Source of the DNA: Polaribacter cellanae
GTDB taxonomy: Bacteria; Bacteroidota; Bacteroidia; Flavobacteriales; Flavobacteriaceae
DNA: 64,000 nucleotides
Assembly: GCF_017569185.1 (NCBI RefSeq)
Contig: NZ_CP071869.1
Span: 186,001-250,000 of the forward strand
Direction: 5' to 3'
The translations under genes and the position numbers were made by a program. Under the pieces are notes generated by a model, which was not told the DNA's origin, did not search any database, and saw only the letters and a list, made by a program, of their open reading frames with translations. This document shows positions 38,426 through 47,708 of this stretch, in pieces (the first letter of the stretch is position 1; each line of letters begins with the position of its first letter).

Positions 38426-39298
38426 ATGAGAAAAATTTTTATTCCAATTACAGTTTTTGCATTGCTTGCAACTTCTTGTGTATCAAAGAAAAAGTATGCT
38501 GCTTTAGAAAGTAAGTATGTAAATACGAAAGGTAATCTTCAAAAAACAACTTTAGAAAAAGAAGCTTTAGAAGCAAAGTTTGCCAAAATAGAACAACGTG
38601 TAGATCGTTTTAATGCGAAGATTAACTCTTTGCAAAATGATAATGTAACACTAAAAAACGAGAACGATGTTAAACTAGATATGGTTGGTAAAACCGCAGT
38701 TATCTCAAACAAAACAAGAGAACGAATGAGAGAAACTTTGGCAAAAGTAGATCCTGCAAAGTTGGCAGAAGCAAAAACGTTAAAAGATTCTTTAAATTTG
38801 GCTGTTTCTTATAATCTAATGAATTCTGTAGGTCTTTCTGATATTAAAAATTCTGAAGATATAGATATTGATATTGACCAAACCGTGGTTATGATTTCTG
38901 TATCAGATAAATTGTTGTTTAACACAGCAAGTTACAGGGTTAAAAAAAGTGCTTATAAGTTAATTACACAGTTGGCAGATATTATTCAATCTGAACCAAG
39001 TATGGATGTAATGATTGAAGGACATACAGATTCTAGAACCATAAATAATGCAGTTGTAGAGGATAATTGGGATTTAAGTGTAAAAAGAGCAACCTCTATT
39101 GTTAGGCTTCTACAAAATAAATTTAATATAGATGGAAGTCGTTTAATTGCTTCTGGTAGAGGAGATACAATGCCTTTGGTGCCTAATACAAGTAGCGAAA
39201 ATAGAGCAAAAAATAGAAGAACAAGAATAGTAATTCTACCTAACTTAGATAAGTTTTTTGCATTACTTGCAGAAGATGGAGTAATTGAGAAAAACTAA
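38426..39298 (+). CDS. OmpA family outer membrane lipoprotein
   Basis: The 290-residue protein has a lipobox (LLATSCVS, Cys17), a coiled-coil stalk (about 25-90), and an OmpA-like peptidoglycan-binding domain with EGHTDSRTINN, and NRRTRIVI at the C-terminus. It ties the outer membrane to the cell wall. Monocistronic; the large palindrome at 39321 follows it. Confidence 0.92.
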   Translation: MRKIFIPITVFALLATSCVSKKKYAALESKYVNTKGNLQKTTLEKEALEAKFAKIEQRVDRFNAKINSLQNDNVTLKNENDVKLDMVGKTAVISNKTRERMRETLAKVDPAKLAEAKTLKDSLNLAVSYNLMNSVGLSDIKNSEDIDIDIDQTVVMISVSDKLLFNTASYRVKKSAYKLITQLADIIQSEPSMDVMIEGHTDSRTINNAVVEDNWDLSVKRATSIVRLLQNKFNIDGSRLIASGRGDTMPLVPNTSSENRAKNRRTRIVILPNLDKFFALLAEDGVIEKN

Positions 39299-39320
39299 TT
39301 TTTTGTAATTAATATTTAAT

Positions 39321-39461
39321 AAAAAGAAGCTGTTTTAAAAGTAAATTTAGTTATCATTCCGAATAAAGTAGGGGAATATAAAATATTGAAATTCAATAAA
39401 TAAGATTTCTCCATTATAGTCGAAATAACAAATTTTAGTACTTTTAAAACAACTTCTTTTT
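39321..39461. repeat. Bidirectional terminator stem with REP element in the loop
   Basis: The outer arms AAAAGAAGCTGTTTTAAAAG and CTTTTAAAACAACTTCTTTT pair with one mismatch, between two converging genes, as a bidirectional terminator would. Its long loop holds a second palindrome (about 39354-39429) starting CATTCCGAATAAAGTAGGGG and ending CTCCATTATAGTCGAAATAA, a REP-like element of the same type as the core at 31060. Confidence 0.8.
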
Positions 39462-39924
39462 ATATATTTTCTTTTTTATTTCTGTAATTTTTTTTATCGT
39501 AATTTTTATAAAACTGCATAATTATAAAAGCGCCAATAACAGACGAAGCCATTCCTTCGATAAGTAAAGTAAGTACAATTTCAGCCAGTGATAAATCTCC
39601 ACCAATTAGAAAAGAATTATTCATTACAGTTAAAAACTGGGGATTTATAAATTTTACGTAAACTACAATACCAATAATAGAAAGTATAACTGCAGCTACA
39701 GATGTTTGTATTCCTATTCCTAAATTTGCTGAATAATTGGTTTCTTTGTTTTCAAAAATATTTGTTTTAATAGCTTGTTTAATACCTATAAGTACAAATA
39801 ATAAGTTTAAAAAACGTAAATATGGGTTTTCTTCCAATCCTAATAATTTACAGGTAAAGAAAAAACCTCCAATTAATAAGGTAATTAATAATGCGTGTTT
39901 TATAATAATTTTACTTGACGACAT
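39460..39924 (-). CDS. DUF4199-like four-helix membrane protein
   Basis: The 154-residue protein has four membrane segments and the DUF4199-like words RFLNLLFVLIGIKQAI and NYSANLGIGIQTS. Function unknown. Confidence 0.7.
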   Translation of the reverse strand: MSSSKIIIKHALLITLLIGGFFFTCKLLGLEENPYLRFLNLLFVLIGIKQAIKTNIFENKETNYSANLGIGIQTSVAAVILSIIGIVVYVKFINPQFLTVMNNSFLIGGDLSLAEIVLTLLIEGMASSVIGAFIIMQFYKNYDKKNYRNKKENI

Positions 39925-40048
39925 AATGTTTAATTTTTATTGTTAATGGTTAAACAAAATTAAGAAAAATTATGAAATTTTATCATAATTAATCGATAAA
40001 ATAAATAGTATCAATTATTTATGATTGCTAACCTGTAATTTTTAAGAA

Positions 40049-40077
40049 GAAAAACCGAATGTTAGCATTCGGTTTTT
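40049..40077 (-). terminator. Terminator of the small membrane protein gene
   Basis: Stem AAAAACCGAATG / CATTCGGTTTTT with a 4-base loop and T-rich tail on the minus strand, 23 bases after its stop. Confidence 0.88.
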
Positions 40078-40099
40078 CAATGTTTTTTTTGGTTGCTGA

Positions 40100-40285
<186 letters not shown>

Positions 40286-40369
40286 TCAATTCAAAATTAT
40301 AAAAATAGTATAGCAAAGATTAACTCTATTCAATTAAATATTATCTTTGATGCATCTAAAAAGACAGGT

Positions 40370-41101
40370 ATGAAAATTATTGCAATGATTCCTGCACGTT
40401 ACAGTGCATCTCGTTTTCCTGGTAAATTAATGAAAGATTTAGGAGGAAAATCTATAATTTTAAGAACCTATGAAGCTGCTTTAAACACCAATTTATTTAG
40501 CGAAGTTTATGTGGTTACAGATTCGGAAATTATTAGAGAAAATATTTCTAATGCTGGTGGAAATGTAATTATGAGTACAAAAGAACACGAATGTGGTTCC
40601 GATAGAATTGCAGAGGCTGTAGAAGATATCCAAACAGATATTGTAATTAATGTTCAAGGAGATGAGCCCTTTATAGATGAGATTTCTCTATCTAAACTAA
40701 TAGATGTCTTTAAAGAAGATATTAAAAATGAAGTAGACTTAGCATCTTTAAAAGTACAAATTACAAATAAAGAAGATATAGAAAACCCTAATAACGTTAA
40801 AGTAATTACAGATGTAAATAATTTAGCCATTTACTTTTCGAGAAGTGTAATTCCTTATCATAGAGATACAAACGTAGATGTAAAATATTACAAACACAAA
40901 GGCGTTTATGCTTTTAGAAAACAAGCTTTATTGGATTTTTACAAAACACCAATGACACCTTTAGAGACTGCAGAAAAAATAGAAGCCATTCGTTACCAAG
41001 AAATTGGAAAAAAAATAAAAATGATAGAAACTTCTGTGGAGACTGTTGGTATTGATACTCCTGAAGATTTAGAAAAAGCAAAAAAATATTTAAACTTATA
41101 A
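40370..41101 (+). CDS. kdsB: 3-deoxy-manno-octulosonate cytidylyltransferase
   Basis: The 243-residue protein has the CMP-sugar transferase opening [14 protein letters not shown], the QGDEPF metal motif and [10 protein letters not shown] near the end. It makes CMP-Kdo for the LPS inner core in the cytoplasm. The HAD gene begins 2 bases later, so they form an operon. A TATCTTTG -7-like box lies at 40342-40349. Confidence 0.96.
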   Translation: MKIIAMIPARYSASRFPGKLMKDLGGKSIILRTYEAALNTNLFSEVYVVTDSEIIRENISNAGGNVIMSTKEHECGSDRIAEAVEDIQTDIVINVQGDEPFIDEISLSKLIDVFKEDIKNEVDLASLKVQITNKEDIENPNNVKVITDVNNLAIYFSRSVIPYHRDTNVDVKYYKHKGVYAFRKQALLDFYKTPMTPLETAEKIEAIRYQEIGKKIKMIETSVETVGIDTPEDLEKAKKYLNL

Positions 41102-41103
41102 AT

Positions 41104-41805
41104 TTGAATAGAATTCCTAAAACTATAAAAGTAATTGCTTTTGATGCAGATGACACTTTGTGGGTAAACGAAACCTACTTTAGAGAAGCAGAGGAGGAGT
41201 TTACCAAGTTACTTTCTAAATACGAAACTAAAAATAAGATAGATCAAGAGCTTTTTAAAGTCGAAATTAAAAATTTAATCCATTATGGTTATGGAGTAAA
41301 AGGATTTGTACTTTCTATGATAGAATGTGCTTTGGAGCTATCTAATTATAAGATTTCGCAACAAACCATCGAAAAAATATTGAACATTGGAAAAGAAATG
41401 CTCGAAAAACCCATTGAACTTTTAGCAGGAATTGAAGACGTTTTAGCATCTCTGCAAGGAAAATATAAATTAATTGTTGCTACAAAAGGCGATTTGTTAG
41501 ACCAAGAAAGAAAGTTAGAAAAATCGAATTTGCTAAAATACTTTCATCATATAGAAGTAATGAGCGACAAAAAAGAGAAAGATTACAAAAAACTGATTGG
41601 ACATTTAGATATAAAACCAGAAGAATTTTTAATGATTGGAAACTCTTTAAAGTCAGACGTTTTACCATTAATAGCCATTGGAGCATCTGCAATTCACGTT
41701 CCTTTTCACACGACTTGGGTGCATGAAGAGGTTTCACAGAAAGAACAAGAAAATGCGGAATATGCTACATTAACAAATATCAACGAAGTTTTATCGCTCA
41801 TTTAA
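41104..41805 (+). CDS. HAD family hydrolase
   Basis: The 233-residue protein has the HAD nucleophile motif FDADDTLW near residue 12, a helical cap, VATKGD as motif II and MIGNSLKSDVLP as motif IV. It starts at TTG 41104, right after kdsB. Context hints at a phosphatase in sugar-nucleotide metabolism, but Kdo8P phosphatase (KdsC) is a different HAD clade, so this is not claimed. Confidence 0.87.
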   Translation: MNRIPKTIKVIAFDADDTLWVNETYFREAEEEFTKLLSKYETKNKIDQELFKVEIKNLIHYGYGVKGFVLSMIECALELSNYKISQQTIEKILNIGKEMLEKPIELLAGIEDVLASLQGKYKLIVATKGDLLDQERKLEKSNLLKYFHHIEVMSDKKEKDYKKLIGHLDIKPEEFLMIGNSLKSDVLPLIAIGASAIHVPFHTTWVHEEVSQKEQENAEYATLTNINEVLSLI

Positions 41806-41845
41806 ATAAATACGCTAAATTTGTAGCATTAAATATAAAAAAGAC

Positions 41846-42106
41846 ATGGCAAGTATAAAAAACTTAAAAAAAGATATCAACTATACATTAGGAGATATTA
41901 TAGGATACGTTTCAGAAAAAATGCATGCAAATGCAGATAAAGAAAAAGCTGAAGCAATTATCGACGAAACTATTGAAACTTTTGATGAATTAATTGGAAA
42001 GATTAATGCAAAAGGTGTAGAAAATAAAAAAGCACATTTAAAAGAAGTAAATGCTGAATTGGAAACAAAGGCAACTGCTTTAATTGAAAAAGCGAACAAA
42101 CTGTAA
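41846..42106 (+). CDS. Small conserved helical protein
   Basis: The 86-residue protein is Lys-, Glu- and Ala-rich and helical (MASIKNLKKDINYTLGDII...). Proteins of this kind are conserved in Flavobacteriaceae; function unknown. A TAAATTTG -7-like box lies at 41816-41823. A terminator follows. Confidence 0.8.
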   Translation: MASIKNLKKDINYTLGDIIGYVSEKMHANADKEKAEAIIDETIETFDELIGKINAKGVENKKAHLKEVNAELETKATALIEKANKL

Positions 42107-42133
42107 CATTAACATTTTGTAAACATTATTTAA

Positions 42134-42163
42134 CAACCATCAATTAAAAATTGATGGTTTTTT
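42134..42163 (+). terminator. Terminator after the 41846-42106 gene
   Basis: Stem AACCATCAAT / ATTGATGGTT with a T run. It also covers an upstream in-frame ATG of the next gene (42151), which argues against that start. Confidence 0.85.
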
Positions 42164-42222
42164 TGCTTAAATTTGAGGGGAGTTATACGAAATGGATTAT
42201 TTATTACGTTAAAATTACAACT

Positions 42223-42417
42223 ATGGCAAGAGCAATGTTTGAATACACGAAAACTGTATTAAAAAAAGTAAGTTTTAATTCGGACTTATTTTGCAAAGAG
42301 TTAGAAAAAGCCCTTAATAGATTGTTACCTTACGAAATAGATGAGTTAACAATTTGGCTTAAACAATTTACAGCAAACAAACCAGAATTATATGTTTGTA
42401 TGACATTAATGAAATAA
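42223..42417 (+). CDS. Small conserved protein (MARAMFEYTKTVL family)
   Basis: The 64-residue protein starts MARAMFEYTKTVLKKVSF and ends ELYVCMTLMK. The pattern recurs as a short conserved protein in flavobacteria, function unknown. The start is ATG 42223 because the upstream ATG lies in a terminator hairpin. Confidence 0.82.
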   Translation: MARAMFEYTKTVLKKVSFNSDLFCKELEKALNRLLPYEIDELTIWLKQFTANKPELYVCMTLMK

Positions 42418-42418
42418 A

Positions 42419-42450
42419 AAAAAGAGGCTTTTTAGCCTCTTTTTTTTATT
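42419..42450. terminator. Bidirectional terminator
   Basis: Stem AAAGAGGCT / AGCCTCTTT with A and T runs between converging genes. Confidence 0.9.
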
Positions 42451-42460
42451 TTAAGAATAT

Positions 42461-42922
42461 CTATTTTTCTTTTTTCTTTTTGTCTTTTCCGTATTTTCGC
42501 ATTAGTTTTCTACCAAATTCTCTTTCAGCAATATACAATTTTAATATTTTTTTATAAGGAAGAAATTGCGATACTTTTTTTAGGAAATCTTCTTTTTCTG
42601 CAATCATTTTTTTACCAAGGTCTTCATTCATTAAAACTAGCTTTTTAGCTTCAGCTTCAGATAAGTCTTCTAAATTACCAGCATCTTTAATTTTATTTTT
42701 AATATCTACTCTCCATTTGTTCCTTAAATTATCTATTTTTTCTTCATGCACATTGTAAATAGGCCAAAATTTTTCAGCATCAACACTAGAGAGTTGGAGC
42801 TCTTCTGTAAAATAAGAAACTTTTAAAGCCTTAATTTTTTCTCTGCTTTCTTTTTTTTCTTGTCCAAATACTTGGAAAAGAGATAGAAATAAAAATGTAA
42901 AAGTTAAAATATTTTTTTTCAT
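42461..42922 (-). CDS. Periplasmic sensor-like protein of an ECF sigma operon
   Basis: The roughly 153-residue protein has a signal peptide (MKKNILTFTFLFLSLFQVFGQ in part) and a Lys/Glu-rich helical body with FWPIYNVHEEK. Flavobacterial annotation calls such genes sensors of ECF sigma factors. It may be an accessory envelope-stress sensor, CpxP/Spy-like in style. A TTG 12 bases earlier is possible. It follows an anti-sigma-like gene. Confidence 0.72.
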   Translation of the reverse strand: MKKNILTFTFLFLSLFQVFGQEKKESREKIKALKVSYFTEELQLSSVDAEKFWPIYNVHEEKIDNLRNKWRVDIKNKIKDAGNLEDLSEAEAKKLVLMNEDLGKKMIAEKEDFLKKVSQFLPYKKILKLYIAEREFGRKLMRKYGKDKKKKEK

Positions 42923-42926
42923 TTTT

Positions 42927-43475
42927 TTAATCAATTTCGTTTAAAATAGATGCGTTTTCTGTAGAAATAATGTAATCCTCAATAGCATCATCTTTAATAT
43001 TTGTAAAAGCAAAATCATTTTCGTTTATAATATTGCTATTTAAAACATTAGCAAAATCTTCGTTCGATAGTTCATTAAAATTATCTACTACCCAATTTTC
43101 AATATCCGTTTCTGCAACAGAGTCAAAATTTACTTCTGTTGTATTGTTTAAAGTATTAAAGTAATTTAACCCAATAAAAAGTAAAATAGATGCAGCAGCA
43201 GCCACAGGAATTAATTTTAAAATTCTAGATTTTAAAGAAATTACTTTTGTTTTTTTGTTCTTAGGAGCAACCGTATTTAAAATGGTGTCTTCTAAAGTAT
43301 TAAAATAATTGTCTGGTACTTTAAATATATTTTTTTTTGGTAGAGATTCTTCAAAAATAAATGAAGAAAAACGATCTTCTACAGTATCAAAATAATTCGA
43401 TGGAGCAGAAAAACCAGTATTTTTACCAGTAATCGATTTTAAAAAATCTTCGCTATTTTTAATATCTTTTTCCAT
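42927..43475 (-). CDS. Anti-sigma-factor-like single-span membrane protein
   Basis: The 182-residue protein has an N-terminal cytoplasmic part with two similar FxxPxNYFxTxED-like repeats (SAPSNYFDTVEDRF, KVPDNYFNTLEDTI), one membrane span (LIPVAAAASILLFIGLNYF) and an acidic C-terminal part. It lies right after the sigma gene, the usual anti-sigma position, and before the sensor-like gene. Confidence 0.72.
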   Translation of the reverse strand: MEKDIKNSEDFLKSITGKNTGFSAPSNYFDTVEDRFSSFIFEESLPKKNIFKVPDNYFNTLEDTILNTVAPKNKKTKVISLKSRILKLIPVAAAASILLFIGLNYFNTLNNTTEVNFDSVAETDIENWVVDNFNELSNEDFANVLNSNIINENDFAFTNIKDDAIEDYIISTENASILNEID

Positions 43476-43507
43476 ATATCTTTTAGACCCTATTTTTGTA
43501 TAAAGGT

Positions 43508-44056
43508 TTAATTGGTTTTATTTTTTATATAACTTTCTATTTTCTTAACTGCGTGAAAGTAAGAGGCTTTTAATGCTCCAACAGAAGTTTCTAAGATGTT
43601 AGAGATTTCTTCGTACTTTAATTCTTCGAAATATTTCATATTAAAAACTAACTGTTGTTTCTGTGGAAGTGTTGCAATGGCTTTTTGTAAAATAAGCTGA
43701 ATTTCGTTCCCAGAGAAAAAAACATCACTCTCTAAAGTAGAGGCTAATCGTTCGTGTATTTCAGAAATATCTACATTTCTTTCTTTTGCTCTTTTATTAA
43801 TAAAGGAAATAGATTCGTTTGTAGCAATTCGATACATCCACGAAAATAATTTACTTTTTTGGTTAAATTTATCGATATTTTTGTAAACTTTAATAAAGGT
43901 GTTTTGTAAAACATCGTCTGCATCGTCATGCGAAATTACTATTTTACGAATATGCCAATACAATCGTTCTTTGTACAGGGAAATTAATTCTCTAAACGCT
44001 TTATCTCGTGTTTGAGGGGTTTTAAGTTGTTTTACTAGAACAATTTCGTCTGTCAA
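43508..44056 (-). CDS. ECF-type sigma-70 family factor, second
   Basis: The 182-residue protein has region 2 (LYWHIRKIV, DADDVLQNTFIKVYKN) and region 4 (LVFNMKYFEELKYEEIS). Start TTG 44056. First gene of a sigma, anti-sigma and sensor operon. Confidence 0.92.
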   Translation of the reverse strand: MTDEIVLVKQLKTPQTRDKAFRELISLYKERLYWHIRKIVISHDDADDVLQNTFIKVYKNIDKFNQKSKLFSWMYRIATNESISFINKRAKERNVDISEIHERLASTLESDVFFSGNEIQLILQKAIATLPQKQQLVFNMKYFEELKYEEISNILETSVGALKASYFHAVKKIESYIKNKTN

Positions 44057-44114
44057 GATTGGTTTTTTTTATAGGACAACTAATTTTTAAAAAGGTTTAA
44101 TTTAAAAACGAAAT

Positions 44115-45563
44115 TTATTTTTTTACGCGAGAACGAGAGTAGCCAAACAATCTTTTTTGTTTAATTAAATCGTCGATTCCTTCTGGCAGCATTTCTTCCC
44201 AGCCTTTTTCTCCATCCATAATCATTTTTAAAACGGTTCTAGAGAAAATTTCTAAAATTTCTGGATCGAAGTCTTTTATATCTATAAGTTTTCCGTTGTT
44301 TTTAAAGAATTTATACAATTCTTTCATTCTTGGATGTACCTTTAAATTATCGCTGTTTATATATTCTCCAGACGCTTTATCTTTATAAGGGTACATATAA
44401 ACTTTTAAATCTCTGTAGAAAAGTTTACCAAAAGCTTCTAAAATTCCACCACTTAAATTTCGGTAGTATTTTTCATCGAAAATTTGAATAAGGTTGTGAA
44501 CACCCATTGCCAATGCCATTCTCTCTTTTGTAAATTCACTAAAATACTCTACCAATTTAAAATATTGTTGAAAACTGGTAATCATAACATTTTGCCCAAG
44601 AGAACATAATAATTCTGCTCTGTCTAAGAAATCTCGTTCGTTAATTTTTCCTTCTGCACTTAAATTACTTAAAGTAATTTCGAAAATAACTTGTGTTCGA
44701 GATTCGTCTACTTTATTTTCTGCTAAAAATAATTTCTTAGCATTTTCGTACATATCCATATTTACTTTGGTAACAGGTCTAAAACTACCCCTTAAAGCCA
44801 GTATGTTTTTCTTGTAAAGTACTTGTGCTGGTAATAAATTATTTCCATCTGGACCAAACATTACTGCATTTGTCATGCCATTTTTAAGCAATTGCAAACT
44901 CATTAAACGATTATCTACATACATAAAACGTGGACCAGAGAAATTAATCATATCAATTTCTAATTGATCGTTCGTTAAATTATGATAAAAAGACTTTACC
45001 AATTCTTTAGGGTTGTCGTTTAAATAAAACGCACCATACAATAAGTTTACACCTAAAATTCCTAAAGTTTCTTGTTGCAAACGAGCATCTGTTTCTTTAA
45101 AACGTAAGTGTAAAATAATTTCGTTATAGCCTTCTAAAGGATCTAGTTGAAAGCGAATACCAACCCAACCATGACCTTTAAATTTTCTTGCAAAGTCTAT
45201 TGTTGTAACTGTATTTGCATAACTAAAAAATAATTTGTCAGGATGTTTTTCTCTACTTAACCTGTCTTCAATTAAATCAATTTCATGACGTAACATTTTC
45301 TTTAAACGAGGTTGTGTAACGTAACGTTTGTCTTCTTCCATACCATAAATAGCATCCGAAAAATCCTTATCATACGCACTCATAGCCTTTGCAATAGTTC
45401 CACTTGCGGCACCAGATCTAAAGAAATTACGAGCAGTTTCTTGTCCAGCTCCAATTTCTGCAAACGTTCCATAAATATCGCTATTTAGGTTAATTCTTAG
45501 TGCTTTACTTTTTGTAGTTGGTACACTACTTATTTTTTGATCTCCTTTTAAAGAAATTGCCAT
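44115..45563 (-). CDS. Conserved protein of unknown function, 482 residues
   Basis: A well-expressed-looking soluble protein with no signal peptide or membrane segment. It opens with ALRINLNSDIYGTFAEIGAG, then QETARNFFRSGAASGTIAKA and FDEKYYRNLSGGILEAFGK. Basic C-terminus RSRVKK. I do not recognise a named domain; it has no nucleotide-binding loop I can see. Similar proteins occur across flavobacteria. A CAAATGTA box (TACATTTG on the minus strand) lies at 45589-45596, 26 bases before its start. Confidence 0.85.
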   Translation of the reverse strand: MAISLKGDQKISSVPTTKSKALRINLNSDIYGTFAEIGAGQETARNFFRSGAASGTIAKAMSAYDKDFSDAIYGMEEDKRYVTQPRLKKMLRHEIDLIEDRLSREKHPDKLFFSYANTVTTIDFARKFKGHGWVGIRFQLDPLEGYNEIILHLRFKETDARLQQETLGILGVNLLYGAFYLNDNPKELVKSFYHNLTNDQLEIDMINFSGPRFMYVDNRLMSLQLLKNGMTNAVMFGPDGNNLLPAQVLYKKNILALRGSFRPVTKVNMDMYENAKKLFLAENKVDESRTQVIFEITLSNLSAEGKINERDFLDRAELLCSLGQNVMITSFQQYFKLVEYFSEFTKERMALAMGVHNLIQIFDEKYYRNLSGGILEAFGKLFYRDLKVYMYPYKDKASGEYINSDNLKVHPRMKELYKFFKNNGKLIDIKDFDPEILEIFSRTVLKMIMDGEKGWEEMLPEGIDDLIKQKRLFGYSRSRVKK

Positions 45564-45642
45564 AAATTTGTTTTTAATTTCGTGTTAACAAATGTAATGA
45601 ATTAGTGTGTAATCAGTCAATTTTTATCTTATTTTTGTTTGA

Positions 45643-46425
45643 ATGAAAAGTGATAAAAAACCGTTAAAAATAACCTTTTTAGGCACAGGAACATCGCAAG
45701 GTATTCCAATGATTGCTAGTAAAGACCCTGTTTGTTTGTCTAAAAACCTTAAAGATAAGCGTTTACGCTCTTCTATCTTAATTTCTTGGAACGATGTTTC
45801 TTATGTAATTGATTGTGGTCCCGATTTTCGCCAACAAATGTTACGTGAAAATGTAGAGAGTATTCAAGGAGTTTTATTTACACACGAGCATGCAGATCAT
45901 ACAGCAGGTTTAGACGATTTGCGCCCTTTTTGTTATCAAATAGGAGAGATGCCTATTTATTTAAATCAACAAACATTAGATAGTTTAAAACAACGTTTTC
46001 AGTATATTTTTTCCATAGAAAATAGGTATCCAGGAGCTCCAAGTGTTTCGCCTTTTGTTTTAGATAAAAATTCTTTTATGTTGAATGATTTAGAGGTACA
46101 ACCCATCGAAATTTTACATGGAAAATTATCTATCTTAGGATATCGCTTTCAACAATTGGCGTATTTAACAGATGCAAAACACATTAACGAGACTGAAAAG
46201 CAAAAATTAAAAAATTTAGATGTTTTAATTGTAAATGCATTAAGAATAGAAGCGCATCCTACCCATTTTAATTTAGAAGAAGCTTTAGAATTGGTAGAAG
46301 AATTACAACCCAAAAGAACGTATTTTACACACATTAGTCATAAGTTAGGTTTTCATGAAGAAGTATCAAAAAAACTACCTAAAAATGTGTTTTTAGCTTT
46401 CGATGGTTTAAAAATTGAAACTTAG
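45643..46425 (+). CDS. Metallo-beta-lactamase-fold hydrolase (PhnP-like)
   Basis: The 260-residue protein has the HxHxDH motif as THEHADHTAG near residue 86, upstream GTGTSQGIP, and late metal ligands in LTDA and THISHK. It resembles the PhnP/YycJ-type MBL hydrolases acting on phosphodiesters. Substrate unknown. A TATTTTTG box lies at 45630-45637. Confidence 0.88.
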   Translation: MKSDKKPLKITFLGTGTSQGIPMIASKDPVCLSKNLKDKRLRSSILISWNDVSYVIDCGPDFRQQMLRENVESIQGVLFTHEHADHTAGLDDLRPFCYQIGEMPIYLNQQTLDSLKQRFQYIFSIENRYPGAPSVSPFVLDKNSFMLNDLEVQPIEILHGKLSILGYRFQQLAYLTDAKHINETEKQKLKNLDVLIVNALRIEAHPTHFNLEEALELVEELQPKRTYFTHISHKLGFHEEVSKKLPKNVFLAFDGLKIET

Positions 46426-46537
46426 AATTATAATATTTATATTTTAGTGTATATTTGTTTTTACAGCTTTCTATTATTTTTTGAAAGACTGTATAACGTT
46501 CCCTAAAATTCCCGCAAAATAACTCAACAAAAAGTAC

Positions 46538-46891
46538 ATGGAAAAAAAGTTAGAAAAAAGCAAAGCTCCAGAAACAGCGCAAGAAGTAGATAGTAGAATT
46601 GCAGCTGTAAGAGATCTTATTTTTGGAGAAAACATACAGCAATACAATACAGAGTTTGCAGATGTTTACGATAGAATTAAAGTTTTACAAAACGAAACTC
46701 AAAAAAACTTAAACGATTCTGTAACCGATTTAGAAAATAAATTAGCAGATTTAGAGAGTTTAATGGAGCACAAATTCCAAGATTTAAATAACGATTTAGA
46801 CAAAAGATTGGCAGATTTAGATGATGAAAAAGCCGACCGAAGAAAATTAGGAAAAGCCTTAGAGAAAATTGCACTAATGTTGCAAGAATAG
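46538..46891 (+). CDS. Coiled-coil protein, first gene of GTPase-kinase cassette
   Basis: The 117-residue protein has an N-terminal segment with AAVRDLIFGENIQQYN and a long heptad coiled coil (LNDSVTDLENKLADLESLM). The segment around RDLIFGE resembles the LRELLLED start of the following gene product, so the two may share an N-terminal docking module. Its stop abuts the next ATG. A TATATTTG box lies at 46450-46457. Confidence 0.8.
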   Translation: MEKKLEKSKAPETAQEVDSRIAAVRDLIFGENIQQYNTEFADVYDRIKVLQNETQKNLNDSVTDLENKLADLESLMEHKFQDLNNDLDKRLADLDDEKADRRKLGKALEKIALMLQE

Positions 46892-47698
46892 ATGAAAGAA
46901 ACAACTGCAGATAACAAAAAAGACAATCGTTTTGAGTTACTCAGAGAGCTTTTATTAGAAGATGATAGAGAAAAATTTGAAACTCTTAGCAAAGAGATTA
47001 TTCAAAAAGAAAAATTCTCTAGACGTGTAGAACCTTTAGTTGACAAAAAAATTGAAGATCTTCGTGAGAATTTCCCAAAATATTTTGGAGGAACGATTAC
47101 AGAAACTATAAAAGTTCAAATTAGAGATTCGCAAGACGAAGTTGTAGAAGCCCTGTACCCAATTATGGGTAAGTTGGTTAAGAAAGCTATTGTAAGTGAA
47201 GTTACAAAGTTGTCTGACAGTATAAATAAAACAATAAAAGAAAAATTTTCTCTCCAGCAAGTTGTGGCTCGCTTTTTTAAAGGAAAAAATAACGATGCAG
47301 GAGTTGTATTACAAGAAGTTTTTGAGCCCATTATAGAAGAAGTTTTTATAATCGAAAAAGACTCTGGCTTATTAGCAGGAAGCTACTCAAGAGGTAGTGT
47401 TGCAGATAAAGATATGGTTTCTGGGATGTTAACCGCCATTAAATCTTTTGCAGAAGATGCTTTTTCCAAAGAAGGCCAAAACTTAGAAGATATTAAATTC
47501 GATTCTTTTCAGCTTTCCATAAAAAACTTTAAATCTATTTATATAGCCATTGCAACTTCGGGTGTTTTAAATGCCGATTTTAAAGATAAAATGGCAGATA
47601 ACGTAAATAATTTGGCTGAAGTTATTCTTAGAAATCGAAAATACTTATCAGACGAAATAAAATTAAATGTGTTAATAGAAAGACATTTAATAGACTAA
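46892..47698 (+). CDS. Cytoplasmic OmpA-lineage signalling protein without OmpA domain
   Basis: The 268-residue protein opens LLRELLLEDDREKFETL and has EVVEALYPIMGKLVKKAI, then a hinge and a C-terminal alpha/beta part with DSGLLAGSY and DKDMVSGMLTAI. These blocks match, from memory, proteins in Proteobacteria and Cyanobacteria that carry an OmpA domain at their end, and whose middle part resembles roadblock/longin-like GTPase partners. Here no signal peptide, membrane segment or OmpA domain follows. The gene is directly before a Ras-like GTPase. Confidence 0.75.
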   Translation: MKETTADNKKDNRFELLRELLLEDDREKFETLSKEIIQKEKFSRRVEPLVDKKIEDLRENFPKYFGGTITETIKVQIRDSQDEVVEALYPIMGKLVKKAIVSEVTKLSDSINKTIKEKFSLQQVVARFFKGKNNDAGVVLQEVFEPIIEEVFIIEKDSGLLAGSYSRGSVADKDMVSGMLTAIKSFAEDAFSKEGQNLEDIKFDSFQLSIKNFKSIYIAIATSGVLNADFKDKMADNVNNLAEVILRNRKYLSDEIKLNVLIERHLID

Positions 47699-47708
47699 GT
47701 ATAAAAAA

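Noticed and set aside
42151..42222. Upstream start for the 42223 gene
   Set aside because: The ATG lies in the terminator of the preceding gene.
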